A model generated the notes under the pieces. It saw only the letters and a program-made list of their open reading frames with translations. It searched no databases and was not told the DNA's origin. Position numbers and translations under genes: made by a program. A DNA stretch of 64,000 bases from Amblyomma americanum (lineage: Eukaryota; Arthropoda; Arachnida; Ixodida; Ixodidae): assembly GCF_052857255.1 (NCBI RefSeq), contig NC_135502.1, forward strand, positions 157,950,099 to 158,014,098, read 5' to 3'. Below, in pieces: positions 12,380-27,300 of the stretch; the stretch's first letter is position 1; each line of letters starts with the position of its first letter.

Positions 12380-15300
12380 GGACAGTCAATGTCGAAGAAA
12401 CTAGCTTTTGAGAAACTCCATTCTGGAGAAACTCCATGTTGGATAACCTAAAAGTTGGAGAAACTTCATGTTGGAGAACTCAATGTTGGACAAATTATGT
12501 TGGAGAAACTCCCTGTTTAGAAACGCAAAGCTTGAGAAAATCATTGTTAGAGGAATAACCTGTTCGAGAAACTACATTGGAAAAACCGTTCGAAAATCTC
12601 CATGTTAGAGAAACTCTCCGTTGAGAAACTGTATGTTGGAGAACTCGAGATTGGCGAAACTCTCTGTTGGAGAAAATCTTTGTTGGAGAAACTCCCTGTT
12701 AGAGCATCTCCCTGTTTGATAAACTTATGTTGAAGAAAATTCCTGTTGGATAAAATTAATGTTGGAGAAAATCTCTGTTGGAGAAACTCAGTGTTGGACA
12801 TACTCCCAGTTGGAGGTACTCCATGTTGAAGAATCTCACTGTTGGATAAATTCATGTTGGAGAAACTTCCTGTTGGAGAAACTCCATGTTTAGAGACAGT
12901 CCATCTTGCAGAAGCTCCTTTTTGGAGAAACTGTATTTTGGAGAAACTCCCTGTTGGAGAATCTCCCTACTGGATGAATTTCAAGTTTGAGAAACTAACT
13001 GTTGAAGAAATTCTGCTGAAAAACTCCACATTGGATAAACTCTATGCTGGCGAAACCATGCTGGAGAAGCTCTATGTTGGAGAATCTCCCTGTTATAGAA
13101 ATTTCCTGTTAGAGAATCTCCTTATTGGAGAAACACCCTGTTGGACAAACTTCATGTTCGAAAAATTCTACGTTGGAGAATCTCTCTGTTCGAGAAAGTC
13201 CTTATTGGAGAAACACACTGTTGAACAAACTTCCTGTTGGAGAATATCCTGGTTGGAGAAACTCTATTAAGAAGAAACTATATTTTTGAAAATCTCTCTG
13301 TTGGAAAACCTCATGTTGGAGAAACCCTGTTCTAGATACTCCATGGTAGTTAGAGAAACTCCCTGTTGGAGAAACTCCATGCTGGATAAACTCCACGTTG
13401 GAGGATCTCTGTTTGAGAGGCTCCATGTTGGAGACACTTCATGCTGGAGAGAATCTGTATTGCACAACCCCTGTGTTGGAGAAAATCCCTTTCGGAGAAA
13501 CTTTCAGTTGAGAAACTCTTTGTTGGATAAGCTCCCTGTTGAAGCTCCCTATCGGAGAAACTTCATTGAGAAACTTCCTGTTGGAGAATCCTTCTATTTG
13601 AGAAACTCCACTTTGGAAAAGTCCCTGTTGGAGAAACTCTATGTTGCAGAAACTCCCTGCTGGAGAAAAGTCCTGTTGGAGAAACACCCCCTTGGTGCAA
13701 AATTATGCTGGAGAAACTCTATGTTGCAGAAGCTCCCTGTTGGAGAATCTCCCTGTTGGAGAAATACCCTGTTGAAGGTCCCTTTCGCCGAAAATTATTG
13801 TTGAAGAAACTCTGGTTTGGAGAAACTCTCTGCTGGAGAAACACCGTTTTGAAGAAAGTTCATGTTCCAGAAACATTTCATTAGAGAAACCCTCTGTTGG
13901 AGAAACTCCCTGTTGGATAAAGTTCATGTTAGAGAAACTCCGGGTTAAAGAAACTCTCTGTTGGAAAAACTCCATTTTGGAGAAAATTCGTGTTGGAAAA
14001 ATTCCGTGAGCCAGAAACTCTCGGTTGGAGAAACTCTAAGGTGAGAAACTCGGAGTAGGTGAAATTCTCTGTTGGAGACACACCCTCTTCGAGAAAATGT
14101 ATGTTGGAGAAACTTCCTCTTGGAGAAATTCTATGTTGGAGAAACTCTTCGTTCGAGAAACTTCGTTCAGTAGGAAGTCGATGTTTGAGATGCTCTCTGT
14201 TAGAGAAGGTTCATGATGGACAACCTCTATATTGCAGAAACATCCTATTAGAGAAACTTCATGTTGGTGAAAAGCCTTGGAGAAACTCCTGTTCCAGAAA
14301 CACTATATTGGAAAAACTCCATTATGGAGAAACTCTCTGTTGGAAAAACTCCATTCTGGATAATCTCCATGCTAGTGAAATTGTATGTTAGAGAATCTTC
14401 CTTTTGGAGAAACACCCTTTTGGACAAACTTCATATTGGAGAAACTCTTGTTAGAGGAATTTTATGTTTGATAAACTCCATGTTGAATAACTCCTTGTTG
14501 GATATACTCCCTTGATGGACACTCCCTGTTGGAGAAACACCCTGTTAGAGAATCTTTCTATTGGAAAAATTCCATGTTGGAGAAAATTCCCGTTGAGAAA
14601 CTCCATGTTAAAAAAACTGCATGTTGTAAAAATTCCTATGTTGTACAAGCTCCCTGTTGGAGAAACTCCCTGTTCTTTACCTTCCTGTTAGAGAAACTTC
14701 TTAGAGAAACTCCACGTTGGAGAAACTCCCTTTTGAGAAAATCCATGCTTGAGAAGCTTCCTATTAGAGAAACTCCATGTCGCAGAAGCTCGCTGTTGGA
14801 GAAACTCCATGGTGGAGAAATTCCTGGTTGGATAAACACCTTGTTGGTTAAACTCCAGTTGGAGAAACTCCCTGTTTGAGAAATTTTATCCTGTAAAAAC
14901 TCCCTGTTGGAGAAATTTCTTGTACGAGACACTTCATGTTTGAGAAAATCCCTGTTGAAGAAACTCTCCATTGGAGAAACTCGTTGTTGGAGAGACTCCA
15001 TGTTTGAGAAACTCTATGGTGGAGAAAGTCTATGTTGCAGAAACTCCCTGTTGAGAAACTCCCTCCTGGAGAAACTTCCAGTTGGAGAAACACCCTGTTG
15101 AAGCTCTTTGTCGGAGAAAATTTATGTTCGAGAAGCTTCATTTTGGAGAAACTTGCTTTTGGAGAAACTCTCCTTGGACAAACTCCCTGATTAAGAAGCT
15201 CTTGGTTGGAGAAGCCCCATTTTAAAGAAATTCCCTGTTGGAGAAACTTCATGTTGTAAAAACTCTATGTTGAAGAAACTTTAAGTCGGATAAACTTCAT

Positions 15301-16436
15301 ATTGGAGAAAATCCCTGTTAGGGACACCATGTTTCAGAAAGTCCATGTTTCAGAAGCTCCCTGCTGGAGAAAAATCTTTTTGGAGAAACTCTCAGCTGGA
15401 CAAACTTCCTGTTGGGCAATCTCCCTTCTTTAGAAACTCTCCTTTGGAGAAACTCCATGTTAATGTATCTCTGTTTGAGAAACTCACTGTAAAAGAAACT
15501 CCCTGATGGAGAACCTCTCTGTTGCAGAAACATCATTTGGAGCAAATCCTTGAAGGAGAAACTCCGTGTTGGAGAAACTCCCTGTTAGGGACACTGTATG
15601 TTTTAGAAACTGCCAGTCGAAGAAATTTCCAGTTGAGAAACTCCATGCTGGAAGAACTCCATGTTGGAGAAACTCCCTGTAAGGAACACAATGTTTTAGA
15701 AACTGCCAGTCGGAAAAATTTTCTGTTGAGAAACTCCATGCTCGAGGAACTCCATGTTGGAGACACTCTATGTTCCATAAAATCTATATTGACGGACTCT
15801 CTGTTGGAGAAATTCTTTATTGGAGGAAGTCTCTGTTGCAGAAACTCTATGTTGGAGGAAATGTCTCTTGGAGAAACTCTGTTAAGGAAAATTCCTGTTG
15901 AATAAACTTCATGTTGGAGAAAATCCCTGGTGCTAAACTCCCTGTTGGAGGAACTCCATGTTGAAGACACTCACTGTTGCATAAATTTCATGTTGCAGAA
16001 ACTCCATGTTCGAGAAACTTTATGTTCGGAGAAACGCTGTTTGCGAAACTACGTTGCAAAAACTCGATGATGAAGAAACTGCCTGTTAGAGATTTTTCAT
16101 GTTAGAGTAGCTCCCTCTTGAAGAAAATTCATGTTGGAGCAAATCCTTGTTGAAGAAACTCATGTTGGAGAAATTCCCTGTAAGGGAAATTTTTTGTTTG
16201 AGAAACTCTCTGAAGTAACTAAGTTTATAAACTCCATGCCGAAAAATAATCATGCTGGAGAAACTGCATGTTGGAGAATCTCTCTTTTGGAGAAACTCCC
16301 TGCAGGAGAAACTCCTTGTTAATGAAACTCAATAGTGGAGAAATTCCCCGTTAGAGGAACTCCCTGTTACATAACTTCTGTGTTGGAAAAACCCCTTTTG
16401 GAGCAAATCCTCTATATTAGAGAAAATCTCTGTTAG
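12380..16436. repeat. U4, HOR unit 4,057 bp, S1 / beta then U1-type end / a
   Basis: Head S1 and beta body up to about 15316. From 15317 the sequence switches to the end of U1 (tail a, marker 16212-16231), so this unit holds the junction of the 12-kb tandem block. CCTGCAGG is at 16299-16306. The 93-bp block is doubled (anchors 15607 and 15700). A shared 3-bp loss near 13049 (GGCGAAACCATG for GGCGAAACTCCATG) is found again in U7. Confidence 0.95.
16212..16231. repeat. Tail marker, type a (U4)
   Basis: Identical to the U1 marker at an offset of 11,996, carried in by the 12-kb duplication. Confidence 0.9.
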
Positions 16437-19400
16437 GGACAGTCAATGTCGAAGAAACTTGCTGTTGAGAAACTCTATTTTGGAGAAACTCCATGTTGGA
16501 TTACCTAAAAGTTGGAGAAACTTCATTTTGGAGAAATCAGTGAGTGATAAATTATGTTGGAAAAACTTCCTATTTAGAAGCGCAAAGCTTGAGAAAATCA
16601 TTGTTAGAGGAATAACCTGTTCGAGAAACTACATTGGAAAAACAGTTAGAAAATCTCCATGTTAGTGAAACTCTCCGTTGAGAAACTGTATGTTGGAGAA
16701 CTCGAGATTGGCGAAACTCTCTGTTGGAGAAAATCTTTGTTGGAGAAACTCCCTGTTAGAGCATCTCCCTGTTTGATAAACTTATGTTGAATAAAATCCC
16801 TGTTGGATAAAATTAATGTTGGAGAAAATCTCTGTAGGAGAAACTCAGTGTTGCACATACTCCCTGTTGGAGGTACTCCATGTTAAATAATCTCACTGTT
16901 GGATAAATTTCATGTTGCAGAAACTTTCTGTTGGAGAAACTCCATGTTTTGAGACAGTCCATCTTGAAGAAGATCCTTGTTGGAGAAGCTGTATTTTGGA
17001 GAAATTCCCTGTTGGAGAAACTTCCTGCTGGATGAATTTCAAGTTTGAGAAACTCACTGTTGAAGAAATTCTGTTGAAAAACTCCACACTGGATAAACAC
17101 TATGCTGGCGAAACTCCATGCTGGAGAAGCTCTATGCTGGAGAATCTCCCTGTTTTAGAAATTTCCTGTTAGAGAATCTCCTTATTGGAGAAACACCCTG
17201 TTGGACAAACTTCATGTTCAATAAATTCTACGTTGGAGAATCTCTCTATTCGAGAAAGTCCTTATTGGAGAAACTCACTGTTGAACAAACTTCCTGTTGG
17301 AGAATATCCTGGTTGGAGAAACTCTATTAAGAAGAAACTATATTTTGGAAAATCTCTCTGTTGGAAAACCTCATGTTGGAGAAACCCTGTTCTAGATACT
17401 CCATGTTAGTTAGAGCAACTCCCTGTTGGAGAAACTCCATGCTGGATAAACTCCACGTTGGAGGATCTCTGTTTGAGAGGCTCCATGTTGGAGACACTTC
17501 ATGCTGGAGAGAATCTGTATTGCACAACCCCTGTGTTGGAGAAAATCCCTTTCGGAGAAACTTTCAGTTGAGAAACTCTTTGTTGGATAAGCTCCCTGTT
17601 GAAGCTCCCTATCGGAGAAACTTCATTGAGAAACTTCCTGTTGGAGAATCCTTCTATTTGAGAAACTCCACTTTGGAAAAGTCCCTGTTGGAGAAACTCT
17701 ATGTTGCAGAAACTCCCTGCTGGAGAAAAGTCCTGTTGGAGAAACACCCCCTTGGTGCAAAATTATGCTGGAGAAACTCTATGTTGCAGAAGCTCCCTGT
17801 TGGAGAATCTCCCTGTTGGAGAAATACCCTGTTGAAGGTCCCTTTCGCCGAAAATTATTGTTGAAACTCTGGTTTGGAGAAACTCTCTGCTGGAGAAACA
17901 CCGTTTTGAAGAAAGTTCATGTTCCAGAAACTTTTCATTAGAGAAACCCTCTGTTGGAGAAACTCCCTGTTGGATAAAGTTCATGTTAGAGAAACTCCGG
18001 GTTAAAGAAACTCTCTGTTGGAAAAACTCCATTTTGGAGAAAATTCGTGTTGGAAAAATTCCGTGAGCCAGAAACTCTCGGTTGGAGAAACTCTAAGGTG
18101 AAAAACTCGGAGTAGGTGAAATTCTCTGTTGGAGACACACCCTCTTCGAGAAAATGTATGTTGGAGAAACTTCCTCTTGGAGAAATTCTATGTTGGAGAA
18201 ACTCTTCGTTCGAGAAACTTCGTTCAGTAGGAAGTCGATGTTTGAGATGCTCTCTGTTAGAGAAGCTTCATGATGGACAACCTCTATATTGCAGAAACAT
18301 CCTATTAGAGAAACTTCATGTTGGTGAAAAGCCTTGGAGAAACTCCTGTTCCAGAAACACTATGTTGGAAAAACTCCATTATGGAGAAACTCTCTGTTGG
18401 AAAAACTCCATTCTGGATAATCTCCATGCTAGTGAAATTGTATGTTAGAGAATCTTCCTGTTGGAGAAACACCCTTTTGGACAAACTTCATATTGGAGAA
18501 ACTCTTGTTAGAGGAATTTTATGTTTGATAAACTCCATGTTGAATAACTCCTTGTTGGATATACTCCCTTGATGGACACTCCCTGTTGGAGAAACACCCT
18601 GTTAGAGAATCTTTCTATTGGAAAAATTCCATGTTGGAGAAAATTCCCGTTGAGAAACTCCATGTTAAAAAAACTGCATGTTGTAAAAATTCCTATGTTG
18701 TACAAGCTCCCTGTTGGAGAAACTCCCTGTTCTTTAACTTCCTGTTAGAGAAACTTCTTAGAGAAACTCCACGTTGGAGAAACTCCCTTTTGAGAAAATC
18801 CATGCTTGAGAAGCTTCCTATTAGAGAAACTCCATGTCGCAGAAGCTCGCTGTTGGAGAAACTCCATGGTGGAGAAATTCCTGGTTGGATAAACACCTTC
18901 TTGGTTAAACTCCAGTTGGAGAAACTCCCTGTTTGAGAAATTTTATCCTGTAAAAACTCCCTGTTGGAGAAATTTCTTGTACGAGACACTTCATGTTTGA
19001 GAAAATCCCTGTTGAAGAAACTCTCCATTGGAGAAACTCGTTGTTGGAGAGACTCCATGTTTGAGAAACTCTATGGTGGAGAAAGTCTATGTTGCAGAAA
19101 CTCCCTGTTGAGAAACTCCCTCCTGGAGAAACTTCCAGTTGGAGAAACACCCTGTTGAAGCTCTTTGTCGGAGAAAATTTATGTTCGAGAAGCTTCATTT
19201 TGGAGAAACTTGCTTTTGGAGAAACTCTCCTTGGACAAACTCCCTGATTAAGAAGCTCTTGGTTGGAGAAGCCCCATTTTAAAGAAATTCTCTGTTGGAG
19301 AAACTTCATGTTGTAAAAACTCTATGTTGAAGAAACTTTAAGTCGGATAAACTTCATATTGGAGAAAATCCCTGTTAGGGACACCATGTTTCAGAAAGTC

Positions 19401-20466
19401 CATGTTTCAGAAGCTCCCTGCTGGAGAAAATTCCTTTTGAAGAAACTCTCAGTTGGACAAACTCCCTGTTGGGCAATCTCCCTTCTTTAGAAACTCTCCT
19501 TTGGAGAAACTCCATGTTAATGAATTTCTGTTGGAGAAACTCACTGTTAGAGAAACTCCCTGATGGAGAACCTCCCTGTTGCAGAAACATCATTTGGAGC
19601 AAATGCTTGAAGGAGAAACTCCGTGTTGGAGAAACTCCCTGTTAGAGACACTGTATGTTTTAGAAACTGCCAGTCGAAGAAATTTCCTGTTGAGAAACTC
19701 TATGCTGCAGGAAATCCATGTTGGAGAAACTCCCTGTTAGGGACACTATGTCTTAGAAACTGCCAGTCGAATAAATTTTCTGTTGGGAAACTCCATGCTG
19801 GAGGAACTACATGTTGGAGAAACTCTATGTTGCATAAAATTCATATTGACGGAACTCTCTGTTGGAGAAACTCTATTGGAGGAAGTGTCTGTTGCAGAAA
19901 CTCTATGTTGGAGGAAATGTCTCTTGGAGAAACTCTGTTAAAGATAATTCCTGTTGTATGAACTTCATGTTGGAGAAAATCCCTTTTGCGAAACTCCCTG
20001 TTGGAGGAACTCCATGTTGAAGACACTCACTGTTGCATAAATTTCATGTTGCAGAAACTCCATGTTCGAGAAACTCCATGTTCAGAGAAACGCTCTTTGC
20101 GAAACTACGTTGCAGAAACTCCATGATTAAGAAACTGCCTGTTAGAGATTTTTCATGTTAGTGTAGCTCCCACTTGAAGAAAATCCATGTTGGAGCAAAT
20201 TCTTGTTGGAGAATCTCGGTGTTGCAGAAATTCCCTGTTAGGGAAATTTTTGTTTGAGAAACTCCATGCCGAAAAATATCCATGCTGGAGGAACTGCCAG
20301 TTGGAGAATCTCTCTTTTGGAGAAACTCCCTGCAGGAGAAACTCCTTGTTAATGAAACTCAATAGTGGAGAAATTCCCCGTTAGAGGAACTCCCTGTTAC
20401 ATAACTTCTGTGTTGGAAAAACCCCTTTTGGAGCAAATCCTCTATATTAGAGAAAATCTCTGTTAG
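16437..20466. repeat. U5, HOR unit 4,030 bp, S2 / beta / b
   Basis: Second copy of U2 at an offset of exactly 11,996 and of equal length. CCTGCAGG is at 20329-20336 and the 93-bp block is doubled (anchors 19664 and 19757). Differences from U2 that I could see are isolated substitutions, e.g. TTGAATAAAATCC near 16790 against TTGAAGAAAATCC. Confidence 0.95.
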
Positions 20467-23400
20467 GGACAGTCAATGTCGAAGAAACTTGCTGTTGAGA
20501 AACTCTATTTTGGAGAAACTCCATGTTGGATTACCTAAAAGTTGGAGAAACTTCATTTTGGAGAAATCAATGTTGGATAAATTATGGTGGAGAAACTCCC
20601 TATTTAGAAACGCAAAGCTTGAGAAAATCATTGTTAGAGGAATAACCTGTTCGAGAAACTACATTGGAAAAACAGTTCGAAAATCTCCATGTTAGAGAAA
20701 CTCTCCGTTGAGAAACTGTATGTTGGAGAACTCGAGATTGGCGAAACTCTCTGTTGGAGAAAATCTTTGTTGGAGAAACTCCCTGTTAGAGCATCTCCCT
20801 GTTTGATAAACTTATGTTGAAGAAAATCCCTGTTGGATAAAATTAATGTTGGAGAAAATCTCTGTAGGAGAAACTCAGTGCTGCACATACTCCCTGTTGG
20901 AGGTACTCCATGTTGAATAATCTCACTGTTGGATAAATTTCATGTTGCAGAAACTTTCTGTTGGCGAAACTCCATGTTTTGAGACAGTCCATCTTGAAGA
21001 AGATCCTTGTTGGAGAAGCTGTATTTTGGAGAAATTCCCTGTTGGAGAAACTTCCTGCTGGATGAATTTCAAGTTTAAGAAACTCACTGTTGAAGAAATT
21101 TTGTTGAAAAACTCCACACTGGATAAACACTATGCTGGCGAAACTCCATGCTGGAGAAGCTCTATGCTGGAGAATCTCCCTGTTTTAGAAATTTCCTGTT
21201 AGAGAATCTCCTTATTGGAGAAACACCCTGTTGGACAAACTTCATGTTCAATAAATTCTACGTTGGAGAATCTCTCTGTTCGAGAAAGTCCTTATTGGAG
21301 AAACTCACTGTTGAACAACCTTCCTGTTGGAGAATATCCTGGTTGGAGAAACTCTATTAGGAAGACACTATATTTTGGAGAATCTCTGTTGGAGATACTC
21401 CATGTTAGTTAGAGAAACTCCCTGTTGGAGAAACTCCATGCTGGATATACTCCACGTTGGAGGATCTCTGTTTGAGAGGCTCCATGTTGGAGACACTTCA
21501 TGCTGGAGAGAATCTGTATTGCACAACCCCTGTGTTGGAGAAAATCCCTTTCGGAGAAACTTTCAGTTGAGAAACTCTTTGTTGGATAAGCTCCCTGTTG
21601 AAGCTCCCTATCGGAGAAACTTCATTGAGAAACTTCCTGTTGGAGAATCCTTCTATTTGAGAAACTCCACTTTGGAAAAGTCCCTGTTGGAGAAACTCTA
21701 TGTTGCAGAAACTCCCTGCTGGAGAAAAGTCCTGTTGGAGAAACACCCCCTTGGTGCAAAATTATGCTGGAGAAACTCTATGTTGCAGAAGCTCCCTGTT
21801 GGAGAATCTCCCTGTTGGAGAAATACCCTGTTGAAGGTCCCTTTCGCCGAAAATTATTGTTGAAGAAACTCTGGTTTGGAGAAACTCTCTGCTGGACAAA
21901 CACCATTTTGAAGAAAGTTCATGTTCCAGAAACTTTTCATTAGAGAAACCCTCTGTTGGAGAAACTCCCTGTTGGATAAAGTTCATGTTAGAGAAACTCC
22001 GGGTTAAAGAAACTCTCTGTTGGAAAAACTCTATTTTGGAGAAAATTCGTGTTGGAAAAACTTCGTGTGCCAGAAACTCTCGGTTGGAGAAACTCTATGG
22101 TGAAAAACTCGGAGTAGGTGAAATTCTCTGTTGGAGACACACCCTCTTCGAGAAAATGTATGTTGCAGAAACTTCCTCTTGGAGATATTCTATGTTGGAG
22201 AAACTCTTCGTTGGAGAAACTTCGTTCAGTAGGAAGTCGGTGTTTGAGATGCTCTCTGTTAGAGAAACTTCATGTTGGAGAACCTCTATATTGCAGAAAC
22301 TTTCTATTAGAGAAACTTCCTGTTGGTGAAAAGCCTTGGAGAAACTCCTGTTCCAGAAACTCTATGTTGTAGAAACTCCATTATGGATAAACTCTCTGTT
22401 GGAAAAACTCCATTCTGGATAAACTCCATGCTAGTGAAATTGTATGTTAGAGAATCTTCCTGTTAAAGAAACACCCTGTTGGACAAACTCCATATTGGAG
22501 AGACTCCCTGTTGGAGAAATTTTATGTTTGATAAACTCCATGTTGAATAAACTCTTTGTTGGATATACTCCCTTGATGGACACTCCCTGTTGGACAAACA
22601 TCCTGTTAGAGAATCTTTCTATTGGAAAAATTCCATGTTGGAGAAAATTCCCGTTGAGAAACTCCATGTTAGAAAAACTGCATGATGTAAAAATTCCTAT
22701 GTTGTACAAGCTCCCTGTTGGAGAAACTCCCTGTTCTTTAACTTCCTGTTAGAGAAACTTCTTAGAGAAACTCCACCTTGGAGAAACTCCCTTTTGAGAA
22801 AATCCATGCTTGAGAAGCTTCCTATTCGAGAAACTCCATGTTGCAGAAACTCACTGTTGGAGAAACTCAGTGGTGGAGAAATTCCTGGTTGGATAAACTC
22901 CTTGTTGGTTAAACTCGAGTTGGAGAAACTCCCTGTTTGAGAAAATTTATCCTGTAAAAACTCCCTGTTGGAGAAATTTCTTGTACGAGACACTTCATGT
23001 TTGAGAAAATCCCTGTTGAAGAAACTCTCCATTGGAGAAACTCGTTGTTGGAGAGACTCCATGTTTGAGAAACTCTATGGTGGAGAAAGTCTATGTTGCA
23101 GAAACTCCCTGTTAAGAAACTCCCTACTGGAGAAACTTCCAGTTGGAGAAACACCCTGTTGAAGCTCTTTGTCGGAGAAAATTTATGTTCGAGAAGCTTC
23201 ATTTTGGAGAAACTTGCTTTTGGAGAAACTCTCCTTGGACAAACTCCCTGATTAAGAAGCTCTTGGTTGGAGAAGCCCCATTTTGGAGAAAATCTCTGTT
23301 TGAGAAACTTCAAGTCGGAAAAACTCTATGTTGAAGAAACTTTAAGTCGGATAAACTTCATATTGGAGAAACTCCCTGTTAGGTACACCATGTTTCAGAA

Positions 23401-24375
23401 AGTCCATGTTTCAGAAGCTCACTGCTGGAGAAAATTCCTTTTGGAGAAACTCTCAGTTGGACAAACTCCCTGTTGGGCAATCTCCCTTCTTTAGAAACTC
23501 TCCGTTGGAGAAACTCCATGTTAATGAATTTCTGTTGGAGAAACTCACTGTTAGAGAAACTCCCTGATGTAGAGCCTCTCTGTTGCAGAAACATCATTTG
23601 GAGCAAATGCTTGAAGGAGAAACTCCATGTTGGAGAAACTCCCTGTTAGGGACACTATGTTTTAGAAACTGCCAGTCGAATAAATTTTCTGTTGAGAAAC
23701 TCCATGCTGGAGGAACTCTATGTTGGGGAAACTCTATGTTGCATAAAATCCACATTGACGGAACTCTCTGTTGGAGAAACTCTATTAGAGGATGTCTCTG
23801 TTGCAGAAACTCGATGTTGGAGGAAATGTCTCTTGGAGAAACTCTGTTAAAGAAAATTCCTGTTGGATGAACTTCATGTTGGAGAAAATCCCGTTGCGAA
23901 ACTCCCTGTTGGAGGAACTCCATGTTGAAGACACTCACTGTCGCATAAATTTCATGTTGCAGAAACTCCATGTTCGAGAAACACCATTTTCAGAGAAACT
24001 CTCTTTGCGAAATTACGTTGCAGAAACTCCATAATTAAGAAACTGCCTGTTAGAGATTTTCCATGTTAGTGTAGCTCCCTCTTGAAGAATATCCATGTTG
24101 GAGCAAATACTTGTTGGAGAAACTCCAGGTTGGAGAAATTCCCTGTTAGGAGAATTTTTTGTTTGAGAAACTCCATGCCGAAAAATATCCATGCTGGAGG
24201 AACTGCCAGTTGGAGAATCTCTCTTTTGGAGAATCTCCCTGCAGGAGAAACTCCTTGTCAATGATACTCAATAGTGGAAAAATTCCCCGTTAGAGGAACT
24301 TCCTGTTACATAACTTCTGTGTTGGAAAAACCCCTTTTGGAGCAAATCCTCTATACTAGAGAAAATCTCTGTTAG
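20467..24375. repeat. U6, HOR unit 3,909 bp, S2 / beta / b
   Basis: Second copy of U3, with the same 29-bp deletion and the same single 93-bp block (anchor 23666). Those contractions therefore predate the 12-kb duplication. It lacks the small-indel cluster of U3. CCTGCAGG is at 24238-24245. Confidence 0.95.
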
Positions 24376-27300
24376 GGACAGTCAATGTCGAAGAAACTAG
24401 CTTTTGAGAAACTCCATTCTGGAGAAACTCCATGTTGGATAACCTAAAAGTTGGAGAAACTTCATGTTGGAGAACTCAATGTTGGACAAATTATGTTGGA
24501 GAAACTCCCTGTTTAGAAACGCAAAGCTTGAGAAAATCATTGTTAGAGGAATAACCTGTTCGAGAAACTACATTGGAAAAACCGTTCGAAAATCTCCATG
24601 TTAGAGAAACTCTCCGTTGAGAAACTGTATGTTGGAGAACTCGAGATTGGCGAAACTCTCTGTTGGAGAAAATCTTTGTTGGAGAAACTCCCTGTTAGAG
24701 CATCTCCCTGTTTGATAAACTTATGTTGAAGAAAATTCCTGTTGGATAAAATTAATGTTGGAGAAAATCTCTGTTGGAGAAACTCAGTGTTGGACATACT
24801 CCCAGTTGGAGGTACTCCATGTTGAAGAATCTCACTGTTGGATAAATTCATGTTGGAGAAACTTCCTGTTGGAGAAACTCCATGTTTAGAGACAGTCCAT
24901 CTTGCAGAAGCTCCTTTTTGGAGAAACTGTATTTTGGAGAAACTCCCTGTTGGAGAATCTCCCTACTGGATGAATTTCAAGTTTGAGAAACTAACTGTTG
25001 AAGAAATTCTGCTGAAAAACTCCACATTGGATAAACTCTATGCTGGCGAAACCATGCTGGAGAAGCTCTATGTTGGAGAATCTCCCTGTTATAGAAATTT
25101 CCTGTTAGAGAATCTCCTTATTGGAGAAACACCCTGTTGGACAAACTTCATGTTCGAAAAATTCTACGTTGGAGAATCTCTCTGTTCGAGAAAGTCCTTA
25201 TTGGAGAAACACACTGTTGAACAAACTTCCTGTTGGAGAATATGCTGGTTGGAGAAACTCTATTAAGAAGAAACTATATTTTTGAAAATCTCTCTGTTGG
25301 AAAACCTCATGTTGGAGAAACCCTGTTCTAGATACTCCATGGTAGTTAGAGAAACTCCCTGTTGGAGAAACTCCATGCTGGATAAACTCCACGTTGGAGG
25401 ATCTCTGTTTGAGAGGCTCCATGTTGGAGACACTTCATGCTGGAGAGAATCTGTATTGCACAACCCCTGTGTTGGAGAAAATCCCTTTCGGAGAAACTTT
25501 CAGTTGAGAAACTCTTTGTTGGATAAGCTCCCTGTTGAAGCTCCCTATCGGAGAAACTTCATTGAGAAACTTCCTGTTGAAGAATCCTTCTATTTGAGAA
25601 ACTCCACTTTGGAAAAGTCCCTGTTGGAGAAACTCTATGTTGCAGAAACTCCCTGCTGGAGAAAAGTCCTGTTGGAGAAACACCCCCTTGGTGCAAAATT
25701 ATGCTGGAGAAACTCTATGTTGCAGAAGCTCCCTGTTGGAGAATCTCCCTGTTGGAGAAATACCCTGTTGAAGGTCCCTTTCGCCGAAAATTATTGTTGA
25801 AGAAACTCTGGTTTGGAGAAACTCTCTGCTGGAGAAACACCGTTTTGAAGAAAGTTCATGTTCCAGAAACATTTCATTAGAGAAACCCTCTGTTGGAGAA
25901 ACTCCCTGTTGGATAAAGTTCATGTTAGAGAAACTCCGGGTTAAAGAAACTCTCTGTTGGAAAAACTCCATTTTGGAGAAAATTCGTGTTGGAAAAATTC
26001 CGTGAGCCAGAAACTCTCGGTTGGAGAAACTCTAAGGTGAGAAACTCGGAGTAGGTGAAATTCTCTGTTGGAGACACACCCTCTTCGAGAAAATGTATGT
26101 TGGAGAAACTTCCTCTTGGAGAAATTCTATGTTGGAGAAACTCTTCGTTCGAGAAACTTCGTTCAGTAGGAAGTCGATGTTTGAGATGCTCTCTGTTAGA
26201 GAAGGTTCATGATGGACAACCTCTATATTGCAGAAACATCCTATTAGAGAAACTTCATGTTGGTGAAAAGCCTTGGAGAAACTCCTGTTCCAGAAACACT
26301 ATATTGGAAAAACTCCATTATGGAGAAACTCTCTGTTGGAAAAACTCCATTCTGGATAATCTCCATGCTAGTGAAATTGTATGTTAGAGAATCTTCCTTT
26401 TGGAGAAACACCCTTTTGGACAAACTTCATATTGGAGAAACTCTTGTTAGAGGAATTTTATGTTTGATAAACTCCATGTTGAATAACTCCTTGTTGGATA
26501 TACTCCCTTGATGGACACTCCCTGTTGGAGAAACACCCTGTTAGAGAATCTTTCTATTGGAAAAATTCCATGTTGGAGAAAATTCCCGTTGAGAAACTCC
26601 ATGTTAAAAAAACTGCATGTTGTAAAAATTCCTATGTTGTACAAGCTCCCTGTTGGAGAAACTCCCTGTTCTTTACCTTCCTGTTAGAGAAACTTCTTAG
26701 AGAAACTCCACGTTGGAGAAACTCCCTTTTGAGAAAATCCATGCTTGAGAAGCTTCCTATTAGAGAAACTCCATGTCGCAGAAGCTCGCTGTTGGAGAAA
26801 CTCCATGGTGGAGAAATTCCTGGTTGGATAAACACCTTGTTGGTTAAACTCCAGTTGGAGAAACTCCCTGTTTGAGAAATTTTATCCTGTAAAAACTCCC
26901 TGTTGGAGAAATTTCTTGTACGAGACACTTCATGTTTGAGAAAATCCCTGTTGAAGAAACTCTCCATTGGAGAAACTCGTGGTTGGAGAGACTCCATGTT
27001 TGAGAAACTCTATGGTGGAGAAAGTCTATGTTGCAGAAACTCCCTGTTGAGAAACTCCCTCCTGGAGAAACTTCCAGTTGGAGAAACACCCTGTTGAAGC
27101 TCTTTGTCGGAGAAAATTTATGTTCGAGAAGCTTCATTTTGGAGAAACTTGCTTTTGGAGAAACTCTCCTTGGACAAACTCCCTGATTAAGAAGCTCTTG
27201 GTTGGAGAAGCCCCATTTTAAAGAAATTCCCTGTTGGAGAAACTTCATGTTGTAAAAACTCTATGTTGAAGAAACTTTAAGTCGGATAAACTTCATATTG

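Larger units (their letters stand above)
3321..15316. repeat. 12-kb super-unit, copy A (three HOR units)
   Basis: Every anchor in this block reappears exactly 11,996 bp further on. The left edge is set by the last difference between 3301-3320 and 15297-15316 (ACTCCTTG against AATCCCTG). By eye the two copies differ at only a few dozen positions over 12 kb, plus the small-indel cluster at 9467-10157. Inference: a single recent unequal crossover or segmental duplication, or else an assembly duplication. Confidence 0.93.

Noticed and set aside
15317..15373. Mobile-element insertion or target-site duplication at the 12-kb block junction
   Set aside because: The 57 bp shared at the junction is ordinary homologous satellite sequence present in all comparable units, with no terminal repeats or element-like content. 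Unequal exchange explains it.
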